Below, piece by piece: positions 29,767 to 38,526 of a stretch of 64,000 bases of DNA. Position numbers and translations under genes: made by a program. Origin of the DNA: an uncultured Colwellia sp. (GTDB lineage: Bacteria; Pseudomonadota; Gammaproteobacteria; Enterobacterales; Alteromonadaceae); NCBI GenBank assembly GCA_913058245.1, contig CAJXQJ010000002.1, positions 1 through 64,000 on the forward strand, read 5' to 3'. Position 1 is the first letter of the stretch. The number at the start of each line of letters is the position of its first letter. The notes under the pieces were generated by a model. The model was not told the DNA's origin and searched no databases. It was given only the letters and a program-made list of their open reading frames with translations.

Positions 29767-30834
29767 ATGATAACCGAGACGTCAAACGATAATAAATCGG
29801 TCCAAGAGCGCGCAAACTTTTGGATAACACGCCTTGATAAAGGATTGTCTAGCACCGAAAAACAACAGCTTATCGCCTGGATTAACCAAGATGAAGCCCA
29901 TTACTTGGCTCTGCGTCGCATGTACTCTTTATGGGGCGATATAACTGCGCAACACGAGCTAACAGGCTTGTTTGATGCAAACCTTAATAAAAAGCCCCAT
30001 CGAGACTACTTCATGAAAGGTAGCTTAGCTGCAAGCATTTTTGCCATCGCTATGCTAACGGTAAATCTAACTAGCGACTTAGGTAAACTTTGGCAGACAC
30101 CTCAGCAAACAAGCAATCAACATCTAGCCTATCAAAGCTTTAACACTCAATTTGGTCAGCAAAAGCAAATTACCCTTACCGATGGCAGTAAAGTCACGTT
30201 AAATACCAATTCAATTATTGAAGTCGCCTATAGCGACCAACAGCGCAAAGTTACTTTGTTACGTGGCGAAGCAAAATTCGATGTTGCAAAAGATGCACAA
30301 CGCCCATTTACCGTGATTGCTGGTGAAAGTGCGTTCACGGCTTTAGGCACAATTTACAACGTGCAACGAAATAATAGTCAAGATATGGAATTGCTCGTTG
30401 AGGAAGGTAAAGTACTCGTTAGTGAGGTAAATACTTCGCGCGCTACGTTATTAAAAGCCATAACGCAGGCCCACATAGAGCCTAAATCAAGCATGATAAA
30501 AGACGATGTTGTTATTGCTGGCGAGAAACTAGCAATAGTCGAGCAAGAGCTGACAACAAAACAAAATCTAACGCAAGCTGAAATAGAAAAAGAACTAGCT
30601 TGGCAACAAGGTATGCTGATTTTTAATGGTGAACCATTAACAAAAGTATTATCTGAAATTGAGCGTTACAACACGATAAAATTTACACCTGTAGCAAAAA
30701 ACATCGCTGACCTTAAGGTGTCCGGTTACTTTAAGAGTAATGATATTAATGGTCTGTTACAGTCTTTAAATTATAACTTTGCGATTAATTACCAAAAACT
30801 AAACAATAATACCTTTACCTTAAGTCGCTCATAG
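29767..30834 (+). CDS. FecR family transmembrane anti-sigma/regulator protein
   Basis: FecR-type proteins span the inner membrane and relay a signal from a TonB-dependent receptor to an ECF sigma factor. The 355-residue protein has the N-terminal cytoplasmic DUF4880-like helix bundle (RANFWITRLDKGLSSTEKQQ ... RRMYSLWGDI) and one membrane helix near 79-97 (GSLAASIFAIAMLTVNLTSD). The periplasmic FecR domain has FGQQKQITLTDGSKVTLNTNS and GEAKFDVAKDAQRPFTVIAG. The C-terminal domain (about 285-355) looks like the STN-binding FecR_C (LTKVLSEIERYNTIKFT). It is followed by a TonB receptor with an STN domain. No FecI sigma gene lies upstream, which is unusual. Confidence 0.92.
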   Translation: MITETSNDNKSVQERANFWITRLDKGLSSTEKQQLIAWINQDEAHYLALRRMYSLWGDITAQHELTGLFDANLNKKPHRDYFMKGSLAASIFAIAMLTVNLTSDLGKLWQTPQQTSNQHLAYQSFNTQFGQQKQITLTDGSKVTLNTNSIIEVAYSDQQRKVTLLRGEAKFDVAKDAQRPFTVIAGESAFTALGTIYNVQRNNSQDMELLVEEGKVLVSEVNTSRATLLKAITQAHIEPKSSMIKDDVVIAGEKLAIVEQELTTKQNLTQAEIEKELAWQQGMLIFNGEPLTKVLSEIERYNTIKFTPVAKNIADLKVSGYFKSNDINGLLQSLNYNFAINYQKLNNNTFTLSRS

Positions 30835-30917
30835 TTGACTTAAATAGATTAAAACTAGGGCAAGGTTGATGTAACTCCTTACTCTAATACTTGTTATGCT
30901 TTATCGGAATTTAAGCT

Positions 30918-33791
30918 TTGAAGGCACCTATTTTTCATTTCATTTTGAAAAAAATCGTAAAGAAATTATTTCAAGGCGATAAAACCAAGTCCCTGCCCAT
31001 TTTGCTATGTTTACTTTTTGCTTCTTCAATTAGTAATGCAAATGAGCTAATTTATTTCAATATTCAACAACAAAGCGCCAACCGTGCCTTAATTGAATTT
31101 GGCCAGCAAAGTCAACAAACCATTTTATTTCCTTTCGAGTTAACCGAGAACATTCAAACAAAGGCAATAAAAGGTTATTACACTATTGAATTTGCCCTCA
31201 ATAAATTATTACGTGAGTCAGGCTTAGCTGTAGTCAAAAATCAAGAAAACGTTATTGCCATTGCCATTACTGAAAAAAGCAACATAATAACGCTCCCTCA
31301 AAAAGCAAACAGCTCTCCAAGCTTGCCAACAATAACAACAACTATTGAAAAAATTGCTGTTGTCGGTAGCCGTACAGCAAGGCGTTCAATTACCGACTTG
31401 CCGGTGCCCGTAGACATTCTCCCATTTACGCAATTAAAGCAATCTGGGCAAACAAATGTTGGTAATATGCTACAAGCGATTGCACCATCTTTTAATTTTT
31501 CGAAATCTGCAATTAGTGATGGTAGTGATGTACTTCAGCCCGCAACTTTACGCGGCTTAGGCCCCGATCAAACCTTAGTATTAATAAACGGTAAACGCCG
31601 CCATCAAGCAAGCTTAATTCATATTAACAATTCAGTAGGCCGTGGTACGGCAGGTACCGACTTAAATGCTGTGCCTATTGCCGCTATTAAGCGTATAGAA
31701 ATATTACGAGATGGCGCGGCAGCCCAATATGGCTCGGATGCAATTGCTGGCGTTATCAACATAGTATTAAAAGATGACACTGAAGCCGATTATGCCGAAG
31801 TTTCTTTTGGGCAGCACACAAAAGGTGACGGTGCCGGCCAACAATTAGAGTTTTCAAAAAGTATTGCCTTATTTGACCAAGGCTACGCTAATATTTCCGC
31901 CAGCATAGCTGACCTCGAAGCAACCAATCGTGCGGGTTTACATGGCGCATGTATTTATCGTGATTGTATTGAGGAATCAAGTGGTGTTTATATTAGTACT
32001 AACCCTAGCGAATTAAATGCCGAGCGGAAAAACTTTCAAGTTGGCAGTCCTGAGTACCTTCAACACGCGTGGGTCGTTAATGCAGGCTATAGTACTGACA
32101 TAGGCGAACTTTATGGGTTTGCTACTTATTCAAAAAGAAAAAACACTTCGGCGGCATTTTTTCGTACTGCCAATAATAGCCAAGTAAACCCTATTTTAGC
32201 TGATGGTCAAGCAACAGCACCGGACGGGTTTTTACCTAAAATAGCGTCAACCATAACAGATCACTCAGTTAACTTTGGCTATAACATCGAACTTGATAAC
32301 GGTATCGCCATTGACACCTCATACACCTATGGTAAAAACCAAATTGAATACTGGACTAAAAACTCGCTAAACGCCTCATACGCAGAGCAGCTTCAAGCCC
32401 AAGAAAATATCTCAGCGGATACCATTAGGGCCAGCATTCCTAAAAACGCACACGCATATGACTTATCTCTTTCATTACAAACATTGAACTTAGATATAAG
32501 AAAGGACTTAGATTGGGCAACACTTGCTTTAGGATTTGAGTTTAGAAAAGATCACTATCAAGTATTTGCTGGCGAACAGTATAGTTATTTTGATTACAAC
32601 ACTTCAATCAGTAATAACCAACACTTACTTCATGCTGTTGCTGGCATTCAAGGATTTCCAGGAATTGCACCAGAGGCTGCCGTTAACGAAAAACGCCATG
32701 TACGCTCACTATATTTTGAAATTGAACAACAGTTGTTTTCAAATCTGTTCATCAATAGTGCAGCACGGTTCGATAACTACGACGGCTTTGGCTCTTCAAG
32801 CAACTTTAAAATTGCCGCGCACTGGCAAAAAAATGATTGGTTAACTTATCGCGCCGCGCTAAATACCGGCTTTCGTGCGCCTTCAATGCAGCAACTTTAC
32901 TTCAACAATACCAGTACTCAATTCTTAGTTGACAGCGAAGAACAACTGACTCGACAAAAAGTCGCAACGTTTCGCAACGATAGTAAGTTAGCCACTGCCA
33001 TAGGTATCGACGAATTAAAACAAGAAACGTCAACTAATTTTAGTGTTGGGGCCATAGCTAGATTTGACGATAATGTAACATTGACCTTGGATTACTACCA
33101 CATCACAATAGCGGATCGTATTGTTTTAAGTAGCGGCTTATGTATGGGGTTAAATGATAGCCTAGATCAACTGTTGACAGATGAAGGTGTCGATAAAGCG
33201 CAGGTATTTTTAAATGGTCTGGACAGCACAACACAAGGGCTTGATTTTATTGCCACATGGCAACCAATAATTACCGAGGGAGAACTAAATTTAACCCTTG
33301 CCGCGAACATAACAAATACTGATGTTGATCGCTTATTTACACCAAATAACAGCACACTAAATAGTTTAGCCGTTGAAGATGTATTTTCGGCACATGACAT
33401 AGCGATTATTGAAAGCTGGCAACCCGAAAGCCGACTAAACTTCAATGTAAACTATCAATATCAGAATTGGCGCTTAAATCTCGCATTCAATCATTTTGGC
33501 AAATACAGTGTAATTGACGGTGAGCAACAAACATACGGTGCTAAATTATTAACTGATATTCGAATAGAGCATCAGCTTTCTCCAAATATGAACATATATT
33601 TCGGCAGTAATAATTTATTTGATGTTTATCCAGATAAAAACACCATAGGTAACTCAAGAGCAGGTAAGATAATTGATAACGAAGGTAATACAATTGTCGA
33701 CAGTGATGGCGTATTCACCTATTCTCGCCGCTCTGCCCCCTTCGGTTATAATGGCTCATATTTTTATGCAGGCTTAGCCATTAACTTTTAA
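30918..33791 (+). CDS. TonB-dependent receptor with N-terminal STN signalling domain
   Basis: This is an outer-membrane receptor of 957 residues for energy-coupled uptake of an unidentified ligand. The start is TTG at 30918: a stop lies 6 bases upstream in frame, there is no ATG in the first 180 codons, and GGA precedes it. A long signal peptide (to about SNANE, residue 43) is followed by an STN domain (45-115, FNIQQQSANRALIEFGQQ ...). A linker and a TonB-box-like EKIAVVGSR come next, then the plug (ATLRGLGPDQTLVLINGKRR, RIEILRDGAAAQYGSDAIAGVI). The barrel ends FYAGLAINF. The STN domain and adjacent fecR imply a transcription-signalling receptor. Confidence 0.93.
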   Translation: MKAPIFHFILKKIVKKLFQGDKTKSLPILLCLLFASSISNANELIYFNIQQQSANRALIEFGQQSQQTILFPFELTENIQTKAIKGYYTIEFALNKLLRESGLAVVKNQENVIAIAITEKSNIITLPQKANSSPSLPTITTTIEKIAVVGSRTARRSITDLPVPVDILPFTQLKQSGQTNVGNMLQAIAPSFNFSKSAISDGSDVLQPATLRGLGPDQTLVLINGKRRHQASLIHINNSVGRGTAGTDLNAVPIAAIKRIEILRDGAAAQYGSDAIAGVINIVLKDDTEADYAEVSFGQHTKGDGAGQQLEFSKSIALFDQGYANISASIADLEATNRAGLHGACIYRDCIEESSGVYISTNPSELNAERKNFQVGSPEYLQHAWVVNAGYSTDIGELYGFATYSKRKNTSAAFFRTANNSQVNPILADGQATAPDGFLPKIASTITDHSVNFGYNIELDNGIAIDTSYTYGKNQIEYWTKNSLNASYAEQLQAQENISADTIRASIPKNAHAYDLSLSLQTLNLDIRKDLDWATLALGFEFRKDHYQVFAGEQYSYFDYNTSISNNQHLLHAVAGIQGFPGIAPEAAVNEKRHVRSLYFEIEQQLFSNLFINSAARFDNYDGFGSSSNFKIAAHWQKNDWLTYRAALNTGFRAPSMQQLYFNNTSTQFLVDSEEQLTRQKVATFRNDSKLATAIGIDELKQETSTNFSVGAIARFDDNVTLTLDYYHITIADRIVLSSGLCMGLNDSLDQLLTDEGVDKAQVFLNGLDSTTQGLDFIATWQPIITEGELNLTLAANITNTDVDRLFTPNNSTLNSLAVEDVFSAHDIAIIESWQPESRLNFNVNYQYQNWRLNLAFNHFGKYSVIDGEQQTYGAKLLTDIRIEHQLSPNMNIYFGSNNLFDVYPDKNTIGNSRAGKIIDNEGNTIVDSDGVFTYSRRSAPFGYNGSYFYAGLAINF

Positions 33792-33828
33792 TCGTTAAAA
33801 GGTGCCCGCATATAACAATAGTGAGTTA

Positions 33829-34401
33829 TTAATTTAAGGCATCAGCTCGCCAAAATTTTGTTCCTTTCACGGTAGCTTGCAGTGCAATTCCACTCTCAGT
33901 AAAAGTATAAACAGTGACATCACCATAATAAGCCTCTCCTTCGACTGAACCGCCCTTTTTACCTGCTTTTGCTGCCGCGTCTGCATTACCACCAAAGGTC
34001 CAGCCGCTATTAATAAATTTGCTCATCGCTGTTTTATTATGAAAAACCATCACTATTCGATAGTCTTTAACACCAAGTCCTAAACCAATGCCACCTTCGG
34101 CCATATTCATAAAGGTGTGCTGCTTTGTCTGCATATCTTTTACCACACCATAGCCCGTTCCAGCAGCCAAAAATATCAAATTAATATTAGCATTCGAGAA
34201 TACTGCATAACCTGGTGCAGCATTCAATTGCTGACGTGCATCTGGTTTAGTTGCAAACAACTTAGTTAATACGGCATCTTTCATGTTTAAAATTTCTTGC
34301 TGTTTAGCCGCTTTGTCACCACTTCCTGAAGTCGCACAAGCTGACAACAAAGTAACGAGCATTAACTTAATAGAAAAACTAAATATTTTTTTCAATAACA
34401 C
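33829..34401 (-). CDS. SYLF/Ysc84-domain lipoprotein
   Basis: This 190-residue lipoprotein has a signal ending LLSAC (Cys22). The rest is a SYLF (Ysc84-type) domain, a lipid-binding fold first defined in eukaryotic actin and phosphoinositide proteins; bacterial members are secreted and of unknown function. Diagnostic stretches are GYAVFSNANINLIFLAAGTGYG, GGIGLGLGVKDYRIVMVFHN and the C-terminal GVDVTVYTF-like segment YYGDVTVYTFTESGIALQ. The start is GTG at 34401 with AAAGG 8 bases upstream; no ATG fits the signal peptide. It is convergent with the TonB receptor gene, with 37 bp between. Confidence 0.82.
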   Translation of the reverse strand: MLLKKIFSFSIKLMLVTLLSACATSGSGDKAAKQQEILNMKDAVLTKLFATKPDARQQLNAAPGYAVFSNANINLIFLAAGTGYGVVKDMQTKQHTFMNMAEGGIGLGLGVKDYRIVMVFHNKTAMSKFINSGWTFGGNADAAAKAGKKGGSVEGEAYYGDVTVYTFTESGIALQATVKGTKFWRADALN

Positions 34402-34668
34402 AGTAACAACCTTTCTAAAACGACAGTTATTTATAGCGTAGCAGTTTAAAAAATTTTATAAGGATTTTTTGGGGCTATTGATCGAATTGGCGATATCGAA
34501 TTAGACAGCACAAATTAACAATATTAGATAAGGTTGCCTACTTTCAGGGTACTGGCTGGAAATTAACAGGAAGTAAAGCTAGCCTTAAGTTATGTAACGT
34601 TCTTAAGGCATCATTTACATCAATGTAAAACCATTGAATAATTTATTAGCTAGCGAAAGTTATGTAGA

Positions 34669-35442
34669 TTAGACTTTTTTGCGAGTATAGACCCAATCAT
34701 TGCCTTTGCTTAATTCACTAGAAAACTGATAACCAGCAACATCAAATGCTTTTAACTGTTCAACATCAGTAATTTTATTTTCAATAATATAACGGGCCAT
34801 TAAGCCTCGAGCTTTTTTGGCAAAAAAGCTGATCATTTTAAACTGACCATTTTTCCAATCTTTAAATGCCGGAGTGATAACATCAGCTTGCAATGATTTT
34901 TTCTTAACTGACTTAAAATATTCGTTCGATGCTAAATTAATTAGAATATTGTCACCTTGCGCCGCTAGTGCTACATTCAATTGCTCAGTAATAATTTCAC
35001 CCCAAAATTGGTACAAGTTTGAGCCGCGATCATTATCAAGTTTCTTGCCCATCTCCAAACGATAAGCTTGCATTAAATCTAACGGTTTAAGCAAACCATA
35101 TAAGCCCGACAAAATACGCATATGTTGTTGCGCAAACGCAAAGTCTTCATCAGTAAAAGTTTTCGCATCTAAACCACTATATACATCACCATTAAATGCC
35201 AATATTGCCTGTCTGGCGTTTTCTGATGTGAACGGTGTTGACCAAGCGCCAAAACGCGCTGCATTCAAACCTGCTAACTTATCACTGATGCCCATTAACG
35301 AGCTGATTTCGGCAGGAGTTAACTTTTTACATTCTTTGATCAGTAATTTGCTGTGTTCAAGTAACTCAGGCTGAGAAAACTGTTCGGTTGCTAGCGGAGA
35401 ATCGTAATCTAGGTTTTTCGCGGGAGAAACAACAAGTAACAT
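34669..35442 (-). CDS. yaaA: Peroxide stress protein YaaA (UPF0246)
   Basis: YaaA lowers free intracellular iron during hydrogen peroxide stress and is induced by OxyR in E. coli; the fold binds DNA-like substrates. The 257-residue protein has the family start [16 protein letters not shown], then [13 protein letters not shown] and [22 protein letters not shown] in the middle. The conserved [18 protein letters not shown] comes near the C-terminus. It is divergent from transaldolase, and in E. coli yaaA and talB are also near neighbours. Confidence 0.94.
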   Translation of the reverse strand: MLLVVSPAKNLDYDSPLATEQFSQPELLEHSKLLIKECKKLTPAEISSLMGISDKLAGLNAARFGAWSTPFTSENARQAILAFNGDVYSGLDAKTFTDEDFAFAQQHMRILSGLYGLLKPLDLMQAYRLEMGKKLDNDRGSNLYQFWGEIITEQLNVALAAQGDNILINLASNEYFKSVKKKSLQADVITPAFKDWKNGQFKMISFFAKKARGLMARYIIENKITDVEQLKAFDVAGYQFSSELSKGNDWVYTRKKV

Positions 35443-35743
35443 GAGCGCTCTACTCTATAATTTAAGATAGTTTTTTGCCACTATAACATAAGAAAAAATG
35501 AATATAATCGCCTTAATAGGAGATTATTTCGATATAGATACCTCGCGATTTAAAATATCTGCTATTTCCTCTAAGTTATTCCATAAAGTCTCTTGCTAAT
35601 TTATGAAAATTTGATACAAATAGTGATGAATAAGACAGATACCTAGCAATTTCACGCTACTTTGCTCGAAAAACGTTGTAATATTTCACCAAAACATACT
35701 TAGTAACTCATTTGATTCCATATATAATTTCAAGGGACATGTT
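35443..35743. other. Divergent intergenic region between yaaA and tal
   Basis: This gap of about 300 bp is AT-rich. It should contain promoters for both genes, but I see no convincing -35/-10 pair. The GACAT at 35735 next to the tal start is not a full copy of the palindrome found in the psp-like region. Confidence 0.4.
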
Positions 35744-36697
35744 ATGACAGATCAACTTTCTCAACTAAAAGCAATGACGACAGTTGTTGCCGACACTGGC
35801 GATATTGAAGCTATAGCCAAGTTTCAACCACAAGATGCCACCACAAATCCATCTTTATTATTAAAAGCCGCGTCGTTACCAAATTACCAACATTTATTAG
35901 CATCTGCTGTTGAGTGGGCAAAGTCACAATCAAATAATAGCGAGCAACAGGTTATAGATGCAGCTGATAAGCTTTCAGTACTTATTGGTTTAGAAATACT
36001 AAAAATTATACCTGGCAGAATTTCTACCGAGGTTGATGCACGCTTATCATTTGATACTCAAGCTTCAATCGCTAAAGGCAGAAAACTCATAGCAATGTAC
36101 AATGAAGCGGGTATTAGCAATGAGAGAATATTGATCAAAGTTGCCTCTACATGGGAAGGCATCAAAGCCGCAGAGCAATTAGAACAAGAAGGTATTAATT
36201 GTAATTTAACGCTACTGTTTAACTTTGCTCAAGCGCAAGCATGTGCAGAAGCGAATATTTACCTTATTTCACCATTTGTTGGCCGTATTCTTGACTGGCA
36301 TAAAAAGGCGAGTGGCAAAAGCGACTACGCTGCAGCAGAGGATCCTGGCGTAATTTCAGTAACTAGCATTTATAACTACTACAAAGCAAAAGGTTATAAA
36401 ACTGTCGTAATGGGTGCAAGCTTCCGTAATACGGGTGAAATTTTAGAGTTAGCAGGTTGCGACCGCTTAACTATCAGCCCAGCATTGATGGATGAACTTG
36501 CTAGCTCATCACAAGCTGTTGAACAAAAGTTATTTGCAGAGCAAAGCCCTCTTGATGCTGAAGCTAAGTTAACAGAAGCAGAATTTAGATGGCAAATGAA
36601 TCAAGACGCTATGGCAACAGAGAAACTCGCCGAAGGCATTCGTAATTTCGCTATTGATCAAACAAAATTAGAGCAGCAATTATTAGCAATGCTTTAA
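35744..36697 (+). CDS. tal: Transaldolase (TalB type)
   Basis: Transaldolase moves a dihydroxyacetone unit between sugar phosphates in the non-oxidative pentose phosphate pathway. The 317-residue cytosolic enzyme matches E. coli TalB in length and in the Schiff-base lysine Lys132 ([13 protein letters not shown]). Asp17 (VVADTGD) and the [12 protein letters not shown] motif at 31-42 are also present. AAGGGA lies 7 bases before the ATG. No transketolase is adjacent. Confidence 0.96.
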   Translation: MTDQLSQLKAMTTVVADTGDIEAIAKFQPQDATTNPSLLLKAASLPNYQHLLASAVEWAKSQSNNSEQQVIDAADKLSVLIGLEILKIIPGRISTEVDARLSFDTQASIAKGRKLIAMYNEAGISNERILIKVASTWEGIKAAEQLEQEGINCNLTLLFNFAQAQACAEANIYLISPFVGRILDWHKKASGKSDYAAAEDPGVISVTSIYNYYKAKGYKTVVMGASFRNTGEILELAGCDRLTISPALMDELASSSQAVEQKLFAEQSPLDAEAKLTEAEFRWQMNQDAMATEKLAEGIRNFAIDQTKLEQQLLAML

Positions 36698-36831
36698 TTT
36701 ACTATTAACACTTTATTAAGAGCTATTTTGCTTGAATTTATAATATTGTAACAAATATGCAAAAAAGTGTTTCAGTTTTTCGGTTAACTATGGTATTAAA
36801 AAGCTGCAGTTGTAGAAAAAAGGAGCATACC

Positions 36832-37005
36832 ATGGCAAAACTTCAAAAAGTGTTGGACTCTTTAGCTGGACAATCTAAATCGAGTTCTAGTAGTAATAAA
36901 AAAAGAAAGTGGCGTGAAATTGAACAACTGAAAGAGAAACACCAACTGGAAAAAGATCTCAGATCATTTGATGACTCTTTAGAATATATGTTGGAAGAGT
37001 TTTAA
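36832..37005 (+). CDS. Small basic protein, DUF3545-like
   Basis: This 57-residue protein starts MAKLQKVLDSLAGQSK with a perfect AGGAG site 6 bases before the ATG; a longer in-frame start at 36757 lacks this support. The N-terminal half is Ser/Lys-rich (SKSSSSSNKKRKWREIEQ) and the C-terminal half is a charged helix ending SLEYMLEEF. It resembles the uncharacterised DUF3545 family of marine gammaproteobacteria. It has its own terminator. Confidence 0.7.
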   Translation: MAKLQKVLDSLAGQSKSSSSSNKKRKWREIEQLKEKHQLEKDLRSFDDSLEYMLEEF

Positions 37006-37031
37006 TTAGTTTAGCGCTAAATGAGACAACT

Positions 37032-37058
37032 AAAAGCCCGGAATTTACCGGGTTTTTT
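37032..37058 (+). terminator. Terminator after the DUF3545-like gene
   Basis: A CCCGG/CCGGG stem is flanked by A4 and T6. Confidence 0.8.
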
Positions 37059-37072
37059 ATTGGATAAATATT

Positions 37073-37579
37073 ATGAATAACACATTGGCCGGCCTAGGTT
37101 CTGAACAAGCAAACTTATATTTTTATATCAAAAACCGTCCGCCACTTAATCTTTATCAGAACTTAACAAGCATTAAAAAATTGACACCTGGTGAAATTAG
37201 CTATATTTGCGAAGAAACGGGCAACCATTGGCGTAAAATATTTAATGTTTATGCAAAAATTATTTTCGAATTGCTACCATCAAATCTCACTACTTGGCAA
37301 TTATTGCGCGATGAAGAACTTTTACAAAACGAAGAACACTGCTTAGTATTTTCAAAACCAGACGAACTTAACTTAAATAGTGAAAAAATACATATTATTT
37401 TAGGCAAGGGTTACGCTGAGCAATTAGGGTTTGCCGAGCAATGCCACTGGCTAACAAATGACTTTGCCATTAACAACGAGAAAAGAATAATTATCTCGCC
37501 GTACTTTGACTATCGGCAACTGTCTAATATCAAAATTGCCCTACTCTGTCGGCTTATACAGCAACTAAACATAAGTTAG
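37073..37579 (+). CDS. Hypothetical protein, 168 residues
   Basis: I do not firmly recognise this protein; it may belong to the uncharacterised DUF6942 group. It begins MNNTLAGLGSEQANLYFYIKN and contains LTPGEISYICEETGNHWRKIFNVYAKI. It is soluble, without signal peptide, with mixed alpha/beta character and a Leu-rich C-terminal helix (IKIALLCRLIQQLN). The ATG has no clear Shine-Dalgarno site, and the preceding terminator means it needs its own promoter or readthrough. Its length and unbroken frame favour a real gene. It is convergent with the EAL gene, 11 bp apart. Confidence 0.65.
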   Translation: MNNTLAGLGSEQANLYFYIKNRPPLNLYQNLTSIKKLTPGEISYICEETGNHWRKIFNVYAKIIFELLPSNLTTWQLLRDEELLQNEEHCLVFSKPDELNLNSEKIHIILGKGYAEQLGFAEQCHWLTNDFAINNEKRIIISPYFDYRQLSNIKIALLCRLIQQLNIS

Positions 37580-37590
37580 TGGGCATACTG

Positions 37591-38364
37591 CTATTGCGCA
37601 CATAATTTTTGCCAATATTGCTCAACTAAATGCTCTGGAAATTCTCGAACAGGAAAGTCCTCAGGTGTCGCTAAATAGAAGCCTTGTGCATGCACCATAC
37701 CTAATTCCTTTAGTAGCTCAAACTCTTCCTGTTGCTCAATGCCTTCAGCAATAACCTCAGCTTCAGCAGCACTAGCAAGATCAAAAATAGCCTGTAAAAA
37801 CTTCAACTTAAAGCTGTCTTTATGACAGTTTTCAACAAAGTATCGATCAATTTTAATGATGTTGGGTAATAATTGACTCCATAGCTTTAAGCCTGAGTAT
37901 CCGGCCCCTAAGTCATCGATTGCAACGTTAAAACCAAATTGGCGATACTTTGCTAAGGCTTGACGTAGTGTATCATTATTTGGAAACGGGTATTTTTCAC
38001 TTAATTCGATAACGATTTGTTGGCAATTAAGTCCGGCTTGTTCAACAAATTTAATCGTTTCCCCTTGCGGATGATTTTTATTCAGTAACACTAGCGGGCT
38101 AATATTAAGGAACAGTTTTCCGGTTAGCTTTAGTTCAGCAAAACGTTTAATTGCTTTGTCTCGACACAGTATTTCGAGTTCAGATAGCAACCCTGCCTGT
38201 GTTGCTCGCTCAAACAGTACATCAGGAGAGTATAACGGGCTATTTTCGGGGCCACGGGTTAATGCCTCATAACCAGTAATACTTTGGGTTTGAATATTAA
38301 AAATAGGTTGGAATACCGTGTTAATGGCCTTTTCCGAAATGATGCTTTTGATATCTTCAGTCAC
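37591..38364 (-). CDS. EAL-domain cyclic-di-GMP phosphodiesterase
   Basis: EAL domains hydrolyse c-di-GMP to pGpG. This 257-residue protein is a lone EAL domain without a sensor region. Catalytic features are present: the EAL signature (GYEALTRG), LFLNIS (metal-binding Asn), VIELSEK (Glu), NVAIDDLGAGYSG (the Asp-Asp pair), IKIDRYF (Lys), VIAEGIEQ and AQGFYLA (Gln). It is therefore probably active. The start is GTG at 38364 with AGGAGAG 6 bases upstream. It sits downstream of parC on the same strand, near two GGDEF genes. Confidence 0.92.
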   Translation of the reverse strand: MTEDIKSIISEKAINTVFQPIFNIQTQSITGYEALTRGPENSPLYSPDVLFERATQAGLLSELEILCRDKAIKRFAELKLTGKLFLNISPLVLLNKNHPQGETIKFVEQAGLNCQQIVIELSEKYPFPNNDTLRQALAKYRQFGFNVAIDDLGAGYSGLKLWSQLLPNIIKIDRYFVENCHKDSFKLKFLQAIFDLASAAEAEVIAEGIEQQEEFELLKELGMVHAQGFYLATPEDFPVREFPEHLVEQYWQKLCAQ

Positions 38365-38489
38365 GTAACTCTCCTAATTAAGTAGGATATTAGGTAAGTT
38401 TTGTGACAGTTTTATGACTTGGTGAGGATTTCCTGAGCTTATAGTCAATAAATAATCATTAAGTAACAGGAATGACATAAAGTAGAAGA

Positions 38490-38518
38490 GCGCGCTAATG
38501 AAATAACCATTAACGCGC
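38490..38518 (-). terminator. Hairpin after parC
   Basis: GCGCGCTAATG pairs with CATTAACGCGC (one mismatch) 9 bp after the parC stop. The following T-run on the minus strand is weak. Confidence 0.6.
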
Positions 38519-38526
38519 CTATATTA

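Noticed and set aside
32536..32844. Plus-strand 102-residue open frame inside the TonB receptor gene
   Set aside because: It is an out-of-frame overlap within the receptor barrel and carries no recognisable domain.
35735..35747. GACATGTTATGAC at the tal start as an operator copy
   Set aside because: The right arm does not match (ATGAC instead of ATGTC) and it covers the ribosome-site-to-start region of an unrelated gene.
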